NCBI GenBank assembly: GCA_945952065.1
Contig: CAMFGY010000016.1
Span: forward strand, 1-64,000
DNA: 64,000 bases
Reading direction: 5' to 3'
Origin: an uncultured Burkholderiales bacterium
GTDB lineage: Bacteria; Pseudomonadota; Gammaproteobacteria; Burkholderiales; Burkholderiaceae_C
Shown here: positions 35,949 through 45,250 of the stretch, one piece after another
Position numbering within the stretch: position 1 is the first letter of the stretch
Layout of the letters: every line of letters begins with the position of its first letter
Position numbers and translations under genes: made by a program
Notes under the pieces: model-generated
Seen by the model: the letters and a program-made list of their open reading frames with translations, nothing else
Database searches by the model: none
What the model was told of the DNA's origin: nothing

Positions 35949-37100
35949 ATGTCACACAGCGCTCAGTTGGGTGATGTCAGCGCCCAGCGCATGGCGTTTG
36001 CACAGCCCTTGCCCTTGCGCAGCGGCGCCGAGTTGCGCGACTACGAAATGGTCTATGAGACCTATGGCCAGCTCAATGCCGAGCGCAGCAATGCGGTGCT
36101 GGTGTGCCATGCGCTCAATGCCAGCCACCATGTCGCCGGTACTTATGCCGGGCAGCCCAATAGCGAAGGCTGGTGGAACAATCTGATCGGCCCCGGCAAG
36201 CCCTTGGACACCGACAAGTTCTTTGTTATCGGCATCAACAACCTGGGTTCTTGTTTCGGCTCCACCGGGCCCATGCACCGCAACCCGGCCACGGGGCAGG
36301 TCTATGGGGCCGACTTCCCGGTGGTGACGGTACAGGACTGGGTGGATGCACAAGCCCGGGTGCTCGACCAGTTGGGCATCACCCAGCTGGCCGCCGTGCT
36401 GGGCGGCTCGCTGGGCGGCATGCAGGCCTTGGACTGGGCCTTGCGCTACCCCGAGCGCATGCGTCACTGCATCGCGATTGCCACAGCGCCCTGTCTTTCG
36501 GCGCAGAACATCGCCTTCAATGAGGTGGCGCGTCGCGCCATCATCACCGACCCCGATTTCCACGGCGGCCACTTCTACGCCCATGGTGTGGTGCCCAAGC
36601 GCGGCCTGCGGGTGGCGCGCATGATCGGCCACATCACCTATTTGTCGGACGATGCGATGGAGCAAAAGTTCGGCCGCGAGTTGCGCGCCGCCGAACTGGG
36701 CTATTCCACCCAGGACATCGAGTTCCAGATCGAAAGCTATCTGCGCTACCAGGGCGACAAGTTCAGCGACTACTTCGATGCCAACACCTATTTGCTGATC
36801 ACCCGGGCTTTGGACTACTTTGACCCGGCGCGTGAGCATGGTGGCAATCTGAGCCGAGCTTTCGCCAGCGCGCGTTGCAAGTTCTTGGTCGCCAGCTTCA
36901 CGACGGATTGGCGTTTCTCGCCCGCGCGCTCGCGCGAGATCGTCAAGGCCTTGTTGGACAACAAGCTGGACGTGTCTTACGCCGAGATTGACGCGCCCCA
37001 CGGGCACGACGCCTTCTTGTTGGAAGACCCCCGTTACCACGGCGTCTTGCGCGCCTATTTCACCCGCATCGCGACGGAGTTTGCAGGAGTGGCCGCATGA
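35949..37100 (+). CDS. metX: homoserine O-acyltransferase MetX
   Basis: 383 residues with an alpha/beta-hydrolase fold. The nucleophile Ser154 is in the elbow [15 protein letters not shown]. The substrate loop contains [12 protein letters not shown], and the C-terminal Asp and His are in FTTDWRFSP and [13 protein letters not shown]. It acylates homoserine with acetyl- or succinyl-CoA, the first committed step of methionine synthesis. Betaproteobacterial homologues are often succinyl-specific, and sequence alone does not settle this here. The start has a strong AGGAGG. Expression is predicted to be under the SAM-II riboswitch and attenuator, and metW overlaps its stop by four bases. Confidence 0.95.
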   Translation: MSHSAQLGDVSAQRMAFAQPLPLRSGAELRDYEMVYETYGQLNAERSNAVLVCHALNASHHVAGTYAGQPNSEGWWNNLIGPGKPLDTDKFFVIGINNLGSCFGSTGPMHRNPATGQVYGADFPVVTVQDWVDAQARVLDQLGITQLAAVLGGSLGGMQALDWALRYPERMRHCIAIATAPCLSAQNIAFNEVARRAIITDPDFHGGHFYAHGVVPKRGLRVARMIGHITYLSDDAMEQKFGRELRAAELGYSTQDIEFQIESYLRYQGDKFSDYFDANTYLLITRALDYFDPAREHGGNLSRAFASARCKFLVASFTTDWRFSPARSREIVKALLDNKLDVSYAEIDAPHGHDAFLLEDPRYHGVLRAYFTRIATEFAGVAA

Positions 37101-37678
37101 GCACAGGTGTGATGGAACATATTGCCGCGCTGGTGCCGCCGGGGTCGCGGGTGTTGGATTTGGGCTGTGGCACCGGCGAATTGCTGGCCTATTTGCAAAA
37201 ACACCGCGGCTGCACCGGCTATGGCGTGGAGTTGGATGATGCTAATTTGCTGGCCTGTGCCCAGCGCGGCGTCAATGTCATTCAGCTCAATTTGGAAGAC
37301 GGCCTGAGCATCTTTGAAGACCAGAGCTTCGATGTGGTGCTGCAGCTCGAAACCCTGCAGCATCTGCGCAATACCGAGGCCATGCTGCGTGAAACTGCCC
37401 GCGTGGGGCGCACAGGCATCGTCAGCTTCCCCAATTTCGCCCATTGGCCGAATCGCCTGCAGGTGGCACTGGGCCGCATGCCAGTGACGCGGGTGCTGCC
37501 CTATGAGTGGTACAACACCCCCAATATCCGGGTGGGGACTTTTGCCGACTTTGAAGTGCTGGCGCGCAAGAACCGCTTGCGCATCCTCGACGCCTTTGGC
37601 ATCCAAGAGGGGCAGGCGGTGCGCAGCTTCCCGAATTTATTGGCCAGCATGGCGGTGTTCAAATTCGACCGAGGCTGA
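37097..37678 (+). CDS. metW: methionine biosynthesis protein MetW
   Basis: 193 residues with a class I SAM-dependent methyltransferase fold: glycine loop [15 protein letters not shown], acidic GVELDD, and the MetW-specific [35 protein letters not shown]. Its start overlaps the metX stop (ATGA), so the two are coupled. MetW is known to be needed together with MetX for homoserine acylation in several proteobacteria. It shares the SAM-II control of metX. Confidence 0.95.
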   Translation: MSTGVMEHIAALVPPGSRVLDLGCGTGELLAYLQKHRGCTGYGVELDDANLLACAQRGVNVIQLNLEDGLSIFEDQSFDVVLQLETLQHLRNTEAMLRETARVGRTGIVSFPNFAHWPNRLQVALGRMPVTRVLPYEWYNTPNIRVGTFADFEVLARKNRLRILDAFGIQEGQAVRSFPNLLASMAVFKFDRG

Positions 37679-37711
37679 GTCGGCCCTCAGCCCAATCCCA
37701 AGGAGATAGGC

Positions 37712-38080
37712 ATGATCGGTTACACCACACTCGGAACCAATGATTTGCCGCGTGCTGCGGCTTTTTATGACGCCTTGTTTGAAGTCATCGGCATTCGGCG
37801 CATGATGGATTTCGGCCGCGGCTATGCCTGGGGATCGAGCATGGACAAGCCTGGCTTTGGTGTGCTGCTGCCCTACAACGGTGAGCCCGCCACAGTGGGC
37901 AACGGCGTCATGGTGGCCTTGGTTATGGACAGCCGGGCCAAAGTGGATGCCTTGCATGCCAAGGCTTTGGCCCTGGGGGGGCGAGACGAAGGGGCGCCGG
38001 GGCTGCGCGAAGGCGGCTTTTATGCCGCTTATTTCCGCGATTTGGACGGCAACAAACTGAATGCGTTTTGCGTGGGCTGA
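37712..38080 (+). CDS. VOC (glyoxalase/bleomycin-resistance) family protein
   Basis: 122 residues from ATG 37712 with an AAGGAG ribosome-binding site. It has the paired beta-alpha-beta-beta-beta modules of the VOC fold (MIGYTTLGTNDLPRAAAFYDALFEVIG and AYFRDLDGNKLNAFCVG). Such small proteins are often metal-dependent lyases or dioxygenases, or binding proteins; the reaction is not inferable. It follows metW by 33 bases and may be part of the same transcript. Confidence 0.85.
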   Translation: MIGYTTLGTNDLPRAAAFYDALFEVIGIRRMMDFGRGYAWGSSMDKPGFGVLLPYNGEPATVGNGVMVALVMDSRAKVDALHAKALALGGRDEGAPGLREGGFYAAYFRDLDGNKLNAFCVG

Positions 38081-38130
38081 GGACCCGCAGCGCGCTTGGG
38101 CGACCCTGTTCATGTGCAGCGGGAAGGCGA

Positions 38131-38964
38131 ATGGCTGTGCTGAGGCTTGAGCGCTGGGGCCTGCGAGGCCTGCTGCTGAGCTTGAGCTTTAGCCTGAGCA
38201 GCGTGGCTTGGGCGCAAGCCTGCTCGCGCGCGGTGCGGGTGCCGGTCGCCCCTACGGGCTTCAATGTGCAGGTCTTGGGGGATCGGGTGCAAGGGGTCTA
38301 TCCGGACTTGCTGCGCCAGCTGGGGCGTGCGCAGGGCTGCCAGTTCGTGTTCCCGGTGGTGCCGCGCGCGCGCTTGACCATGATGTTTTTTGACAGCCAA
38401 GAGGCGGACCTCTTTGTGCCGGCTTCGCGCACCTCCGAGCGCGATCAAAAAGCGCAGTTTGTGCCCATGCTCAAGCTGTCACCGGCCTTGATCACCTTGA
38501 GCGCCAAAGCCGATGTGCCGCAAGACGTTCGCGCCCTGCTGGGGCGCAGCCATTGGCGTGCGGCCATGGTGCGCAGCTACAGTTGGGGCGATGCCTATGA
38601 GGCTTTGATGCGTCAGTTGGAGGCTGAAAAGCGGGTGGACTACGTGGCGGATTTGCGCACGGTGGGGGCCATGCTGCGGGGTGGTCGGGTGGAGTTCACG
38701 ATATTGCCTCCCACGCTGCTGTACTCGGCCTTGCAAGAGGGGCGCGGCGACGTCGACGCCGGCAGCGACTTCCGCTACACCGATTTGCAAGGCCTGCCGC
38801 GCTCCGAGGTGGGGGCCTATGTGTCGCGTCAATCGCTCAGCGAAGCCGATCAAGCGGTGCTGCGCGAGGCCTTGAGCAAGGCGGCCCGCGACGGCAGCCT
38901 GCTGCGCGCATTGCAGCGCTACTACCCGCCCGAGGTCTTGCAGCACGACGCCTTCTTGAATTGA
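38131..38964 (+). CDS. periplasmic amino-acid-type substrate-binding protein
   Basis: 277 residues from ATG 38131 (GGGAAGG upstream). A signal peptide (RGLLLSLSFSLSSVAWAQA) precedes a family 3 solute-binding fold: VYPDLLRQLGRAQGCQFVF, a DLFVPASRTSERDQKAQFVPM hinge region, and a C-terminal LREALSKAARDGSLLRALQRYYP. No permease or ATPase gene is nearby, so it may be an orphan binding protein or a sensor component. The ligand is unknown. Confidence 0.75.
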   Translation: MAVLRLERWGLRGLLLSLSFSLSSVAWAQACSRAVRVPVAPTGFNVQVLGDRVQGVYPDLLRQLGRAQGCQFVFPVVPRARLTMMFFDSQEADLFVPASRTSERDQKAQFVPMLKLSPALITLSAKADVPQDVRALLGRSHWRAAMVRSYSWGDAYEALMRQLEAEKRVDYVADLRTVGAMLRGGRVEFTILPPTLLYSALQEGRGDVDAGSDFRYTDLQGLPRSEVGAYVSRQSLSEADQAVLREALSKAARDGSLLRALQRYYPPEVLQHDAFLN

Positions 38965-38981
38965 GCCGCCGCGGGCGGCTC
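38963..38981. terminator. hairpin between convergent genes
   Basis: GAGCCGCC-GCG-GGCGGCTC is a perfect eight-base-pair hairpin that begins at the stop of the binding-protein gene and faces the stop of the aspartoacylase-like gene at 38990. It could end both transcripts, though it has no long T-tract on either side. Confidence 0.4.
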
Positions 38982-38989
38982 AAGCCGCT

Positions 38990-39961
38990 TTAATCCGTGT
39001 CGAAGCGCCCCAAGCGCACCATGGTGTTGCCCGGCTTGCCATGCTTCATGCTGGGCATGACCAAGACGGTGTTGTCATAGCGGGTACGGAACACCGTGTC
39101 GCCGTCTTGGGCGAAAGCCGTGCCGGCCTGGGCGATCACGTCCAGGCCACGCACCGGCTGCAGGAAATGAAAGTCGGCGCTCAAGGCCGTGATGGCCTGG
39201 TCCACGCGAATGGTGTGCTGCTTTTCGGGCAGGGGCAAACGCAGTCGCTCTTGGGCCCAAGCCGCCGGCACCATGCCGGTGAGCGAAAGAAAACGCAGCA
39301 AACCATCGATGGCCACGTCCACCGAACTGCGGGCCCAGTGCTGGCCGCATTCAATCAGCAAGGCGTTCTTGGGACTGTTGGGGTCGCCAAAACCGCCGCG
39401 GTCCCGCATGCGCAGGCCCGAGGGGTGGCCGGTGTCGATCAGCAGATCGCCCGGCATGCCCAACTCGCGAGCAAAGGCCGCGCCTTTGTCCAACATGCCG
39501 CAAACCATCAAGGGGCGACAGGCGTCTTGCATCGAGTGGATGTCAAACAGCCAATCGGCGCGGTCCACAAAGGGCTGCAGCTGGCGGGCGCGGCGCAACT
39601 CCAGCGAATCACCGGGCCCAAACAGCACCTCATCGGCCCAGACGCGATTGAGGTCTTCGTCCACACAGCGTGAGGCATTCGGGTCGGCGGGATCGAAGCG
39701 GGCAAAGGCCTCCACATTCGCAAAGCTCAGAATCAGCTGGCCGCGGGCCGGTTTCAGCGTGCGGCCCATGCCTTCGCGAAACAGCCAGTCCAGCGCAATC
39801 GCGCCGCACAGCTCATTGCCGTGAGTCAGGGCTTGCACCATGACGGTGGGGCCCGGCAGGCCGGAGTCCAGGCAGTGCACAAAGTCGACGCCGCTGTGGC
39901 TGTGGCGATAGGGGCTGATGTCGGGCGGGCTCAGCTCCAAGGGCTCAGAGGGCTTGGACAT
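38990..39961 (-). CDS. succinylglutamate desuccinylase/aspartoacylase-family protein
   Basis: 323 residues, M14-like zinc hydrolase fold of the AstE/AspA group. Zinc ligands are in ALTHGNELCG (His and Glu) and FDIHSMQ (His), and a catalytic Glu is in LLIECGQHW. DEDLNRVWAD is the substrate Arg region. The enzymes deacylate N-acyl amino acids. No arginine-succinyltransferase (ast) genes are adjacent, so the acyl substrate is open. It begins 18 bases after the stop of the MORN-repeat gene, forming the last gene of a three-gene run. Confidence 0.88.
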   Translation of the reverse strand: MSKPSEPLELSPPDISPYRHSHSGVDFVHCLDSGLPGPTVMVQALTHGNELCGAIALDWLFREGMGRTLKPARGQLILSFANVEAFARFDPADPNASRCVDEDLNRVWADEVLFGPGDSLELRRARQLQPFVDRADWLFDIHSMQDACRPLMVCGMLDKGAAFARELGMPGDLLIDTGHPSGLRMRDRGGFGDPNSPKNALLIECGQHWARSSVDVAIDGLLRFLSLTGMVPAAWAQERLRLPLPEKQHTIRVDQAITALSADFHFLQPVRGLDVIAQAGTAFAQDGDTVFRTRYDNTVLVMPSMKHGKPGNTMVRLGRFDTD

Positions 39962-39979
39962 GCGTTGTCTTTCTGAAGC

Positions 39980-41887
39980 TCAGTCTTTGCGAATGATGAA
40001 GCCGTCGTCGGTGCGCTCGTCGGCCTTGAATACGCCTTCCCAACGGTCGCCGCTGGGCCAGTGGAACACACCCTGGCCATGTTTAAGGCCGTCCACCCAG
40101 GCGCCGACATAACGTTCACCCGACTTCCACTGGTAGCTGCCCTGGCCGTGGGGCTTACCCTGGTGGAAGCTGCCTTCATAGCGATCGCCCGAGCTCATCT
40201 GCATCTTGCCTTCGCCATGCGGTTGTCCGGCCGAAATCTGCCCCTCGTAGCGATTGCCGTTGGCATAACGCAAGATGCCCTTGCCATGGGGTTTGTCTTG
40301 CACCCACTCGCCTTCGTAGTGCTGGCCGTTCTTCCAGGTGTAGCTGCCCTTGCCGTGGGGGATGCCTTGGCGGATTTGGCCTTTGTAGACATCGCCGCTG
40401 GCATAGCTCAGCTGGCCTTCGCCGTCAGGGGTGCCGTCGATGACGCTGCCCTCATAGCGGTTGCCATTGGTGAACTGCAGCTTGCCCATGCCTGTGGCCT
40501 TGTTCTGCACCCAATCGCCCTCGTAGCGCTGGCCATTGGCCCAGATGAACTCACCCTTGCCCTGCCGTTCGCTGCGCAGCAAAGCCCCGATATAGACATC
40601 GCCATTGGCCCATTCCACCCGCCCCGTACCGGTGACCACCTGACCCTCTTCGCGCACGAACTGGCCTTTGTAATGGGTGTCACCCGCGCGCACATCCAGC
40701 TCTTGTGGCGCCGGTTTGGGGCGGTTGTCAGCCGGGGGGGGCGCAGGGCTTGGTGCAGGGGCTGCGGGCGCTGCGGCCGGTGTGGGCGCTGGGCTGGCTG
40801 CGGCCTTGTTGGCCGCTGTCGTTGCCGTTGCAGCCGTGGTCGCCGTTGCCGCGGCGCGGTTGCTCACCAAGGCCAAGGCGCTGGCGCCCACGGCCGCTGC
40901 GGTGGCCACAGCGGGGGCGCTGCCGGGCTTGGCGGCGGGACTTGTTGGCGCGCTGCCGGGCGCCTCGGGGGCGGCGGTGGCCACCCAGGGGGTGCCACGT
41001 TCACGCGCCAAAGCCTGCGCATTGTTGCCGGCCAACTCCAAGGCCGCCCCTTTGCACATGGCACTGGCTTTGCGCCACAGGGTCTCAGCGATTTGGGACT
41101 GCTGCTGGCGCTCGGTCACGTTCAGGCCCGATGAAGCCCCGCGGAACTTTTGGGTGAATTCGCGGGCGCGGTCGAACTGCGGCGCGCAGAACTCGGCGTT
41201 GTAGGCGTCGATCTCGGCTTGCTCACGGCGCTTGGCGGCAATTTGCTGCTGGCTGCCGGTGCAGTGTTCGGCGGCCAAATCCCACATGGTTTCGGCCTTG
41301 CTGTAGAGCGAGGCCGCCTCGGGCCAGCGGCGCTCCCCAAAGGCCTGCTTGGCCAAGTCTTGCAGGGCCGCCGCGTCGCGGTGCGAGACCTCACATTGCG
41401 AGCCTGCCGCTTGGCGTTCGGCGATCAGTCCGCGCTGCTTTTCCACATCGCTGAGGTTCTTTTGGGCCCGATCGCGCGCGCGGCCTTCACAAGCGTCCAA
41501 GGCCAAGGTCCATTGGGCAATGGCGCGGTCAAAAAGCTTGGCCAACTCGTCAACCGGCTTGTTTTGCGCCAGCGCCGTGGTGGCGCGCAGGTCGGTGGAC
41601 ATGGCGCGCTGCGTCAGCGTGGTGCAGCTGGGCGGTGGTGGGGGCGCTTCGCCGCCCTCGGGGGCCGAGGCGGCTGCCGCGGCACCGGCCACGGGCATCT
41701 CGGCCAGCGGCGCTTCAGGGGCTGCGCTCGGGGGCGGCGCGGAGGCTGCCTGGGCGGGAGGTAGTGCCGGTGGCGTGGGCGGTGTGGAAGAGGGGGCTTG
41801 CGCCATGGCCAGCGAGGCGCTGCAGGCCAGCAAGGCGCACAAGAGCGGTCGATGCATGGTCGTCAAGGTGCGGGGCCAAATGTGCAT
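39980..41887 (-). CDS. exported MORN-repeat protein
   Basis: 635 residues. A signal peptide (LLCALLACSASLAMAQA) is followed by a Pro/Ala-rich stretch, a helical region (residues about 90-290, coiled and Gln/Arg-rich), and another Ala/Pro-rich linker. Some nine to ten consecutive MORN units of about 23 residues then follow (YEGEWVQDKPHGKGILRYANG type), ending DDGFIIRKD. MORN repeats form elongated beta-sheets that often bind lipid or protein. The start overlaps the stop of the upstream lipoprotein gene (TAATG), so the two are coupled. ATG 41857 is an alternative start that would also keep the signal peptide. Confidence 0.85.
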   Translation of the reverse strand: MHIWPRTLTTMHRPLLCALLACSASLAMAQAPSSTPPTPPALPPAQAASAPPPSAAPEAPLAEMPVAGAAAAASAPEGGEAPPPPPSCTTLTQRAMSTDLRATTALAQNKPVDELAKLFDRAIAQWTLALDACEGRARDRAQKNLSDVEKQRGLIAERQAAGSQCEVSHRDAAALQDLAKQAFGERRWPEAASLYSKAETMWDLAAEHCTGSQQQIAAKRREQAEIDAYNAEFCAPQFDRAREFTQKFRGASSGLNVTERQQQSQIAETLWRKASAMCKGAALELAGNNAQALARERGTPWVATAAPEAPGSAPTSPAAKPGSAPAVATAAAVGASALALVSNRAAATATTAATATTAANKAAASPAPTPAAAPAAPAPSPAPPPADNRPKPAPQELDVRAGDTHYKGQFVREEGQVVTGTGRVEWANGDVYIGALLRSERQGKGEFIWANGQRYEGDWVQNKATGMGKLQFTNGNRYEGSVIDGTPDGEGQLSYASGDVYKGQIRQGIPHGKGSYTWKNGQHYEGEWVQDKPHGKGILRYANGNRYEGQISAGQPHGEGKMQMSSGDRYEGSFHQGKPHGQGSYQWKSGERYVGAWVDGLKHGQGVFHWPSGDRWEGVFKADERTDDGFIIRKD

Positions 41888-43215
41888 TATTTTTTACTGC
41901 CGGATTCGGTCGGGATGTCCAGCATGGCGTCGATCAAACCGCGCGCGAAGCGGCCACTGCCGGGGTCGTTCGGGCTTTCAAAAGAAAAGGTCTCGGGGGC
42001 GGAGGCGAGCGGCATGGCGCCAATTTCCAGCGCCAGGTCGCTGGCTTTGAAGCCTCGCAGAATCGCCTGCACCTGGTCTTCGATGCCGCGGCCTTGCGCC
42101 AGCTTGCTGAGGGATTCGAGCCGCTCCAGATCCAGCGCAAAAGCATTGCCTGAGAGGCTGCGCTCCAGCATTTTCTGGTGCAGGCTGAAGCCCGCCAGCG
42201 GATTGCCGCCGAGCTTTTCGATCCGCTCGAAAGCCCATTGATCGGCGCGGTCGAACACGGTGGCGCCGACCCGGGCCACCCCCGACAAAGAGCTGCGGTT
42301 CACGGCGGCGGCTTGCAAGCCATTCATCACCTGTTGCTTGGTGAGTTCGCGAGCGGCGTCAATCAGCCCTTCGCGCATTTTTTGCGCCGCCAAGGCTTTG
42401 CCTTGCTCAATCAATTGCTGCTTGATGATTTCCGAGGCCACGGTTTGCGCCGCTTGCTTGGCCGCCGTGATGGCCGCCTCGGCGGCCAGCGCCGCGCCGC
42501 GCAAGCCGGTGGCCAGGGTCACCAAGTTGTAGAGCGTGCCCACAATCTTGGTGCCGTAGTGGTAGGTCTTCATGCGCGCGCCGCCTTCTTCTGACAGGCC
42601 CTGGCTCCACAGCACGGCCCACAGCGCTTCGTCTTCATTGGGGTGGACTTGGCTGTATTCGAGCGAGTGCATGGTCAGCAGCCAGTGGTAGTCCTGCACG
42701 TCGGGCGTGTTGGGCGGCGCCAGGCGGGCATAGCCGCGGCAAACTTCAAACGGGGTCACCGCACGTTGTGCGCCGGTGCTGAGGGTGACAAAAAAAGGCT
42801 TGCCGTCATCCCGGCGCTCGGCCAGTTTGGCCAGCATTTTTTCGCTGTCTTCTTCTTTCTGGCCGGCGATGGCCTGGATTTTTTCGCCCAAGTTCAGCGG
42901 CGAGTTCGGGGCGGCGGCCACCACGGTCAGGCGCTCGTCCACTTGCAGGCCTCGCACCCAGGCCACCCGGTCGTTCTCGGCCCAGCCATAACTGGTGGCC
43001 ACGGCAAAGGGCAACTCCCATTGCCGGTCACATGCGGGGTCTTTCAGGGCGGCGCTGCGCACAATGGCCGGACGCAGGCTTTGCTCCCCAGCGCCGTAGT
43101 GACGAATATTGGCCAGCAAAGTCTCATCGACCTTGCGCCCGTCATCGACGGTGTACTTGGGCGCCGCACAGGCCGCCAGCAGCAGACACAGCAACAGAGC
43201 GAGTAGCGATTTCAT
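41887..43215 (-). CDS. uncharacterised lipoprotein with PDZ-like segment
   Basis: 442 residues from ATG 43215. The lipobox LLLAAC follows MKSLLALLLC, so it is a predicted lipoprotein. The middle (NSPLNLGEKIQAIAGQKEEDSEKMLAKLAE) resembles a PDZ-like peptide-binding loop. Residues about 200-300 are Ala-rich helices with a possible amphipathic or membrane-active stretch (LAAEAAITAAKQAAQTVASEIIKQ). I do not recognise the whole family. It is the first gene of the lipoprotein/MORN/aspartoacylase-like run, and its stop overlaps the start of the MORN gene. Confidence 0.7.
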   Translation of the reverse strand: MKSLLALLLCLLLAACAAPKYTVDDGRKVDETLLANIRHYGAGEQSLRPAIVRSAALKDPACDRQWELPFAVATSYGWAENDRVAWVRGLQVDERLTVVAAAPNSPLNLGEKIQAIAGQKEEDSEKMLAKLAERRDDGKPFFVTLSTGAQRAVTPFEVCRGYARLAPPNTPDVQDYHWLLTMHSLEYSQVHPNEDEALWAVLWSQGLSEEGGARMKTYHYGTKIVGTLYNLVTLATGLRGAALAAEAAITAAKQAAQTVASEIIKQQLIEQGKALAAQKMREGLIDAARELTKQQVMNGLQAAAVNRSSLSGVARVGATVFDRADQWAFERIEKLGGNPLAGFSLHQKMLERSLSGNAFALDLERLESLSKLAQGRGIEDQVQAILRGFKASDLALEIGAMPLASAPETFSFESPNDPGSGRFARGLIDAMLDIPTESGSKK

Positions 43216-43324
43216 CGACGCAACGCAATGCCAAAAAGGCTGCAGTGTAGGGCGGCTCCATGGCATTGAGCTGACGTTGTCGCGCGCCTGTTGCGAAACA
43301 CCTCCATGCCATCAAATCCAAGCC

Positions 43325-44155
43325 TCAAAGGCGTGCAATTTCCGCAAGTGGGTCAAATGCGGCAGCGCTTTTGCTTTGCCAAGCCTGGATGGCTCGACCC
43401 ATCTCGGCGGTGTCGAAAATGGCACTTTGCAACAGGCTCATTTGGTGCAAAGAAGCGGCCACCCCGTGGTCACGAGCATGGTTCAAGGCCAATTTGCTGC
43501 CCGCGATGGCCAGTGGGGACTTGGCGGCAATCTGTCGCGCCACGCCCAGGGCGTGCGCCAAAAGTGCTTGCGGGTCAGGCAGCACCGCATTGACCAAGCC
43601 GCAGCTGAGTGCGCGTTCGGCCGGCAAGCGCTCGCCGGTATAGGCCAACTCACGAGCCAGGCCGGGCGGCATGAGCTGCTGCAGGCGTTGTAACACCCCC
43701 AAATCTGCCGTCATGCCGATATTGATTTCTTGCACGCTGAAGAAGGCATCGGCCGAGGCATAACGGATATCGCAGGCGGCAGCCAGATCCAGGGCGCCCC
43801 CAAAGCAGCCGCCTTGCACCGCGCAAATCACCGGGAAGCGTGCTTCGTCGAGGACGCTGAAGCAGGCCATCAGCTGGCGCAGCGATTCTTGAAAGCTCAG
43901 GCGGGCGCGGGCATTGCTGGTGTCCAGCAGGGCGTCTTGCCCGGCAAAGGTCTCCAAAGCCATGCCGGCGCTGAAATGCTTGCCGGTGGACGAAATCACC
44001 AGCACCCGCGCCTCGCCACTTTGGTGCAAACCCAACACCGCATCCCGCAGGGCTGGAAAAAAGGCAGGCGCCATGGTGTTCATGCGCTCGGGGCGATTCA
44101 AGACCAGGTGAGCCAGGCCTTGGGCGTCGGTGTTCAAGCTGAAAAAGTCGTTCAT
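43325..44155 (-). CDS. enoyl-CoA hydratase/isomerase family protein
   Basis: 276 residues from ATG 44155. Crotonase motifs are clear: LNRPERMNTMAPAFF, the first oxyanion-hole region SSTGKHFSAGMAL, and the second AVQGGCFGGALDLAAACDIRYAS. The usual hydratase Glu pair is not both present: the residue after GA is Leu/Asp, and EINIGMTADLG follows where isomerases carry Asp. This points to a dienoyl-CoA isomerase-like activity rather than hydration. No fatty-acid genes are adjacent. Confidence 0.85.
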   Translation of the reverse strand: MNDFFSLNTDAQGLAHLVLNRPERMNTMAPAFFPALRDAVLGLHQSGEARVLVISSTGKHFSAGMALETFAGQDALLDTSNARARLSFQESLRQLMACFSVLDEARFPVICAVQGGCFGGALDLAAACDIRYASADAFFSVQEINIGMTADLGVLQRLQQLMPPGLARELAYTGERLPAERALSCGLVNAVLPDPQALLAHALGVARQIAAKSPLAIAGSKLALNHARDHGVAASLHQMSLLQSAIFDTAEMGRAIQAWQSKSAAAFDPLAEIARL

Positions 44156-44309
44156 GGCGCTTTGTTTCAAAAAGAGATGGGACAGTGGGGTCGAGCCTAG
44201 CGTTTCTCTCGCTGCGGGACTATCCGCTGCGTGACACGTGGCTTGGGTACTTCTACCGACCGGGCAAGCCCTGGGCTGGGCCGAGGTGCCGCTTGCCTAC
44301 ACTGGGCGC

Positions 44310-45176
44310 ATGCGTACCTTGAGATGTGATGATGGCGTGCCGCTGCACTGGCGCCAATGGAGCAAGCCCGGCCTGGAGCCGGCGCGGGGCACGGTGCTGA
44401 TTGTTCACGGCCTGGGCGAGCACATGGGGCGTTATGAGGCGGTGGCGGCGCGGCTCAACAGCTGGGGCTGGCATGTGGTGGGCCACGATCAGCGCGGCCA
44501 TGGCGCGTCGGGCGGCGCTCGCGGTGACGTCAAAAATGAAGAGCGGCTGCTCAAAGATTTGGCCTTGGTCATTGATGAGCTGCGGTCGGATGCGGTGCTG
44601 AGCAAAGGCCCTTTGCTCTTGCTCGGGCACAGCATGGGCGGGCTGATTGCGTCCCGCTTTGTGGCCGGTGGCCTGGCTGCCAGCAGCGGCGGCCAACTGC
44701 CTGCTTGGTTCCGACCTGTGGATGGGCTGGTGTTGTCCTCGCCCGCCTTGGACCCCGGCATGTCGGGCTTTCAGCGGCTGCAATTGGCCGTGGGCGTGGC
44801 GCTCTTGCCGCATCTGGCCGTGGGCAATGGGCTCAAGCCCAGCTGGATTTCGCGCGACGCCGCGGTGGTGCGCGCCTATTTGGCTGACCCCTTGGTGCAT
44901 GACCGCATCACGCCGACGCTGGCCAAGACGATTGTGGACGGCGGCGAATGGGTGCGCCAGCACGCCGCCGATTGGGTGGTGCCGACTCTCTTGATATGGG
45001 CGGGTGCTGATCGATGCGTGGACCCGGCAGGCAGCGCCGAATTCGCGGCTCAGGCGCCCCGCCCTTGCGTGGAAAGCCAGTGCTTCGACGGCTTGTTCCA
45101 TGAAATCTTCAATGAGCCCGAGAAAGAACAGGTGTTCGCCTGTTTGCAGCGCTGGATTGCGGCGCGCTTCGGCTGA
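44310..45176 (+). CDS. alpha/beta hydrolase, monoacylglycerol-lipase-like
   Basis: 288 residues from ATG 44310. The motifs fit the Hydrolase_4 lysophospholipase group: LIVHGLGEHMGRYEAVAARL, nucleophile Ser in LLGHSMGGLIAS, Asp in WAGADRCVDP and His in DGLFHEIFNEPEK. No signal peptide. The likely substrates are monoacylglycerols or lysophospholipids. The start lacks a ribosome-binding site but has TACACT six bases upstream, so the message may be leaderless. Confidence 0.88.
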   Translation: MRTLRCDDGVPLHWRQWSKPGLEPARGTVLIVHGLGEHMGRYEAVAARLNSWGWHVVGHDQRGHGASGGARGDVKNEERLLKDLALVIDELRSDAVLSKGPLLLLGHSMGGLIASRFVAGGLAASSGGQLPAWFRPVDGLVLSSPALDPGMSGFQRLQLAVGVALLPHLAVGNGLKPSWISRDAAVVRAYLADPLVHDRITPTLAKTIVDGGEWVRQHAADWVVPTLLIWAGADRCVDPAGSAEFAAQAPRPCVESQCFDGLFHEIFNEPEKEQVFACLQRWIAARFG

Positions 45177-45250
45177 GGGCTGAGGGCTCTGAGAACAGGT
45201 CGGGCTGACCTAAACTAAGGGCTTCCCCCGCCACAAGCTGGAAGCCCATC

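Noticed and set aside
40000-40700. Periodic sequence of about 69 bases as a tandem repeat
   Set aside because: The period is that of MORN protein repeats, with diverged DNA; it is a coding feature.
40700-41000. GC-rich low-complexity stretch as a possible repeat array or CRISPR
   Set aside because: It encodes the Ala/Pro linker of the MORN protein; there are no regular spacers.
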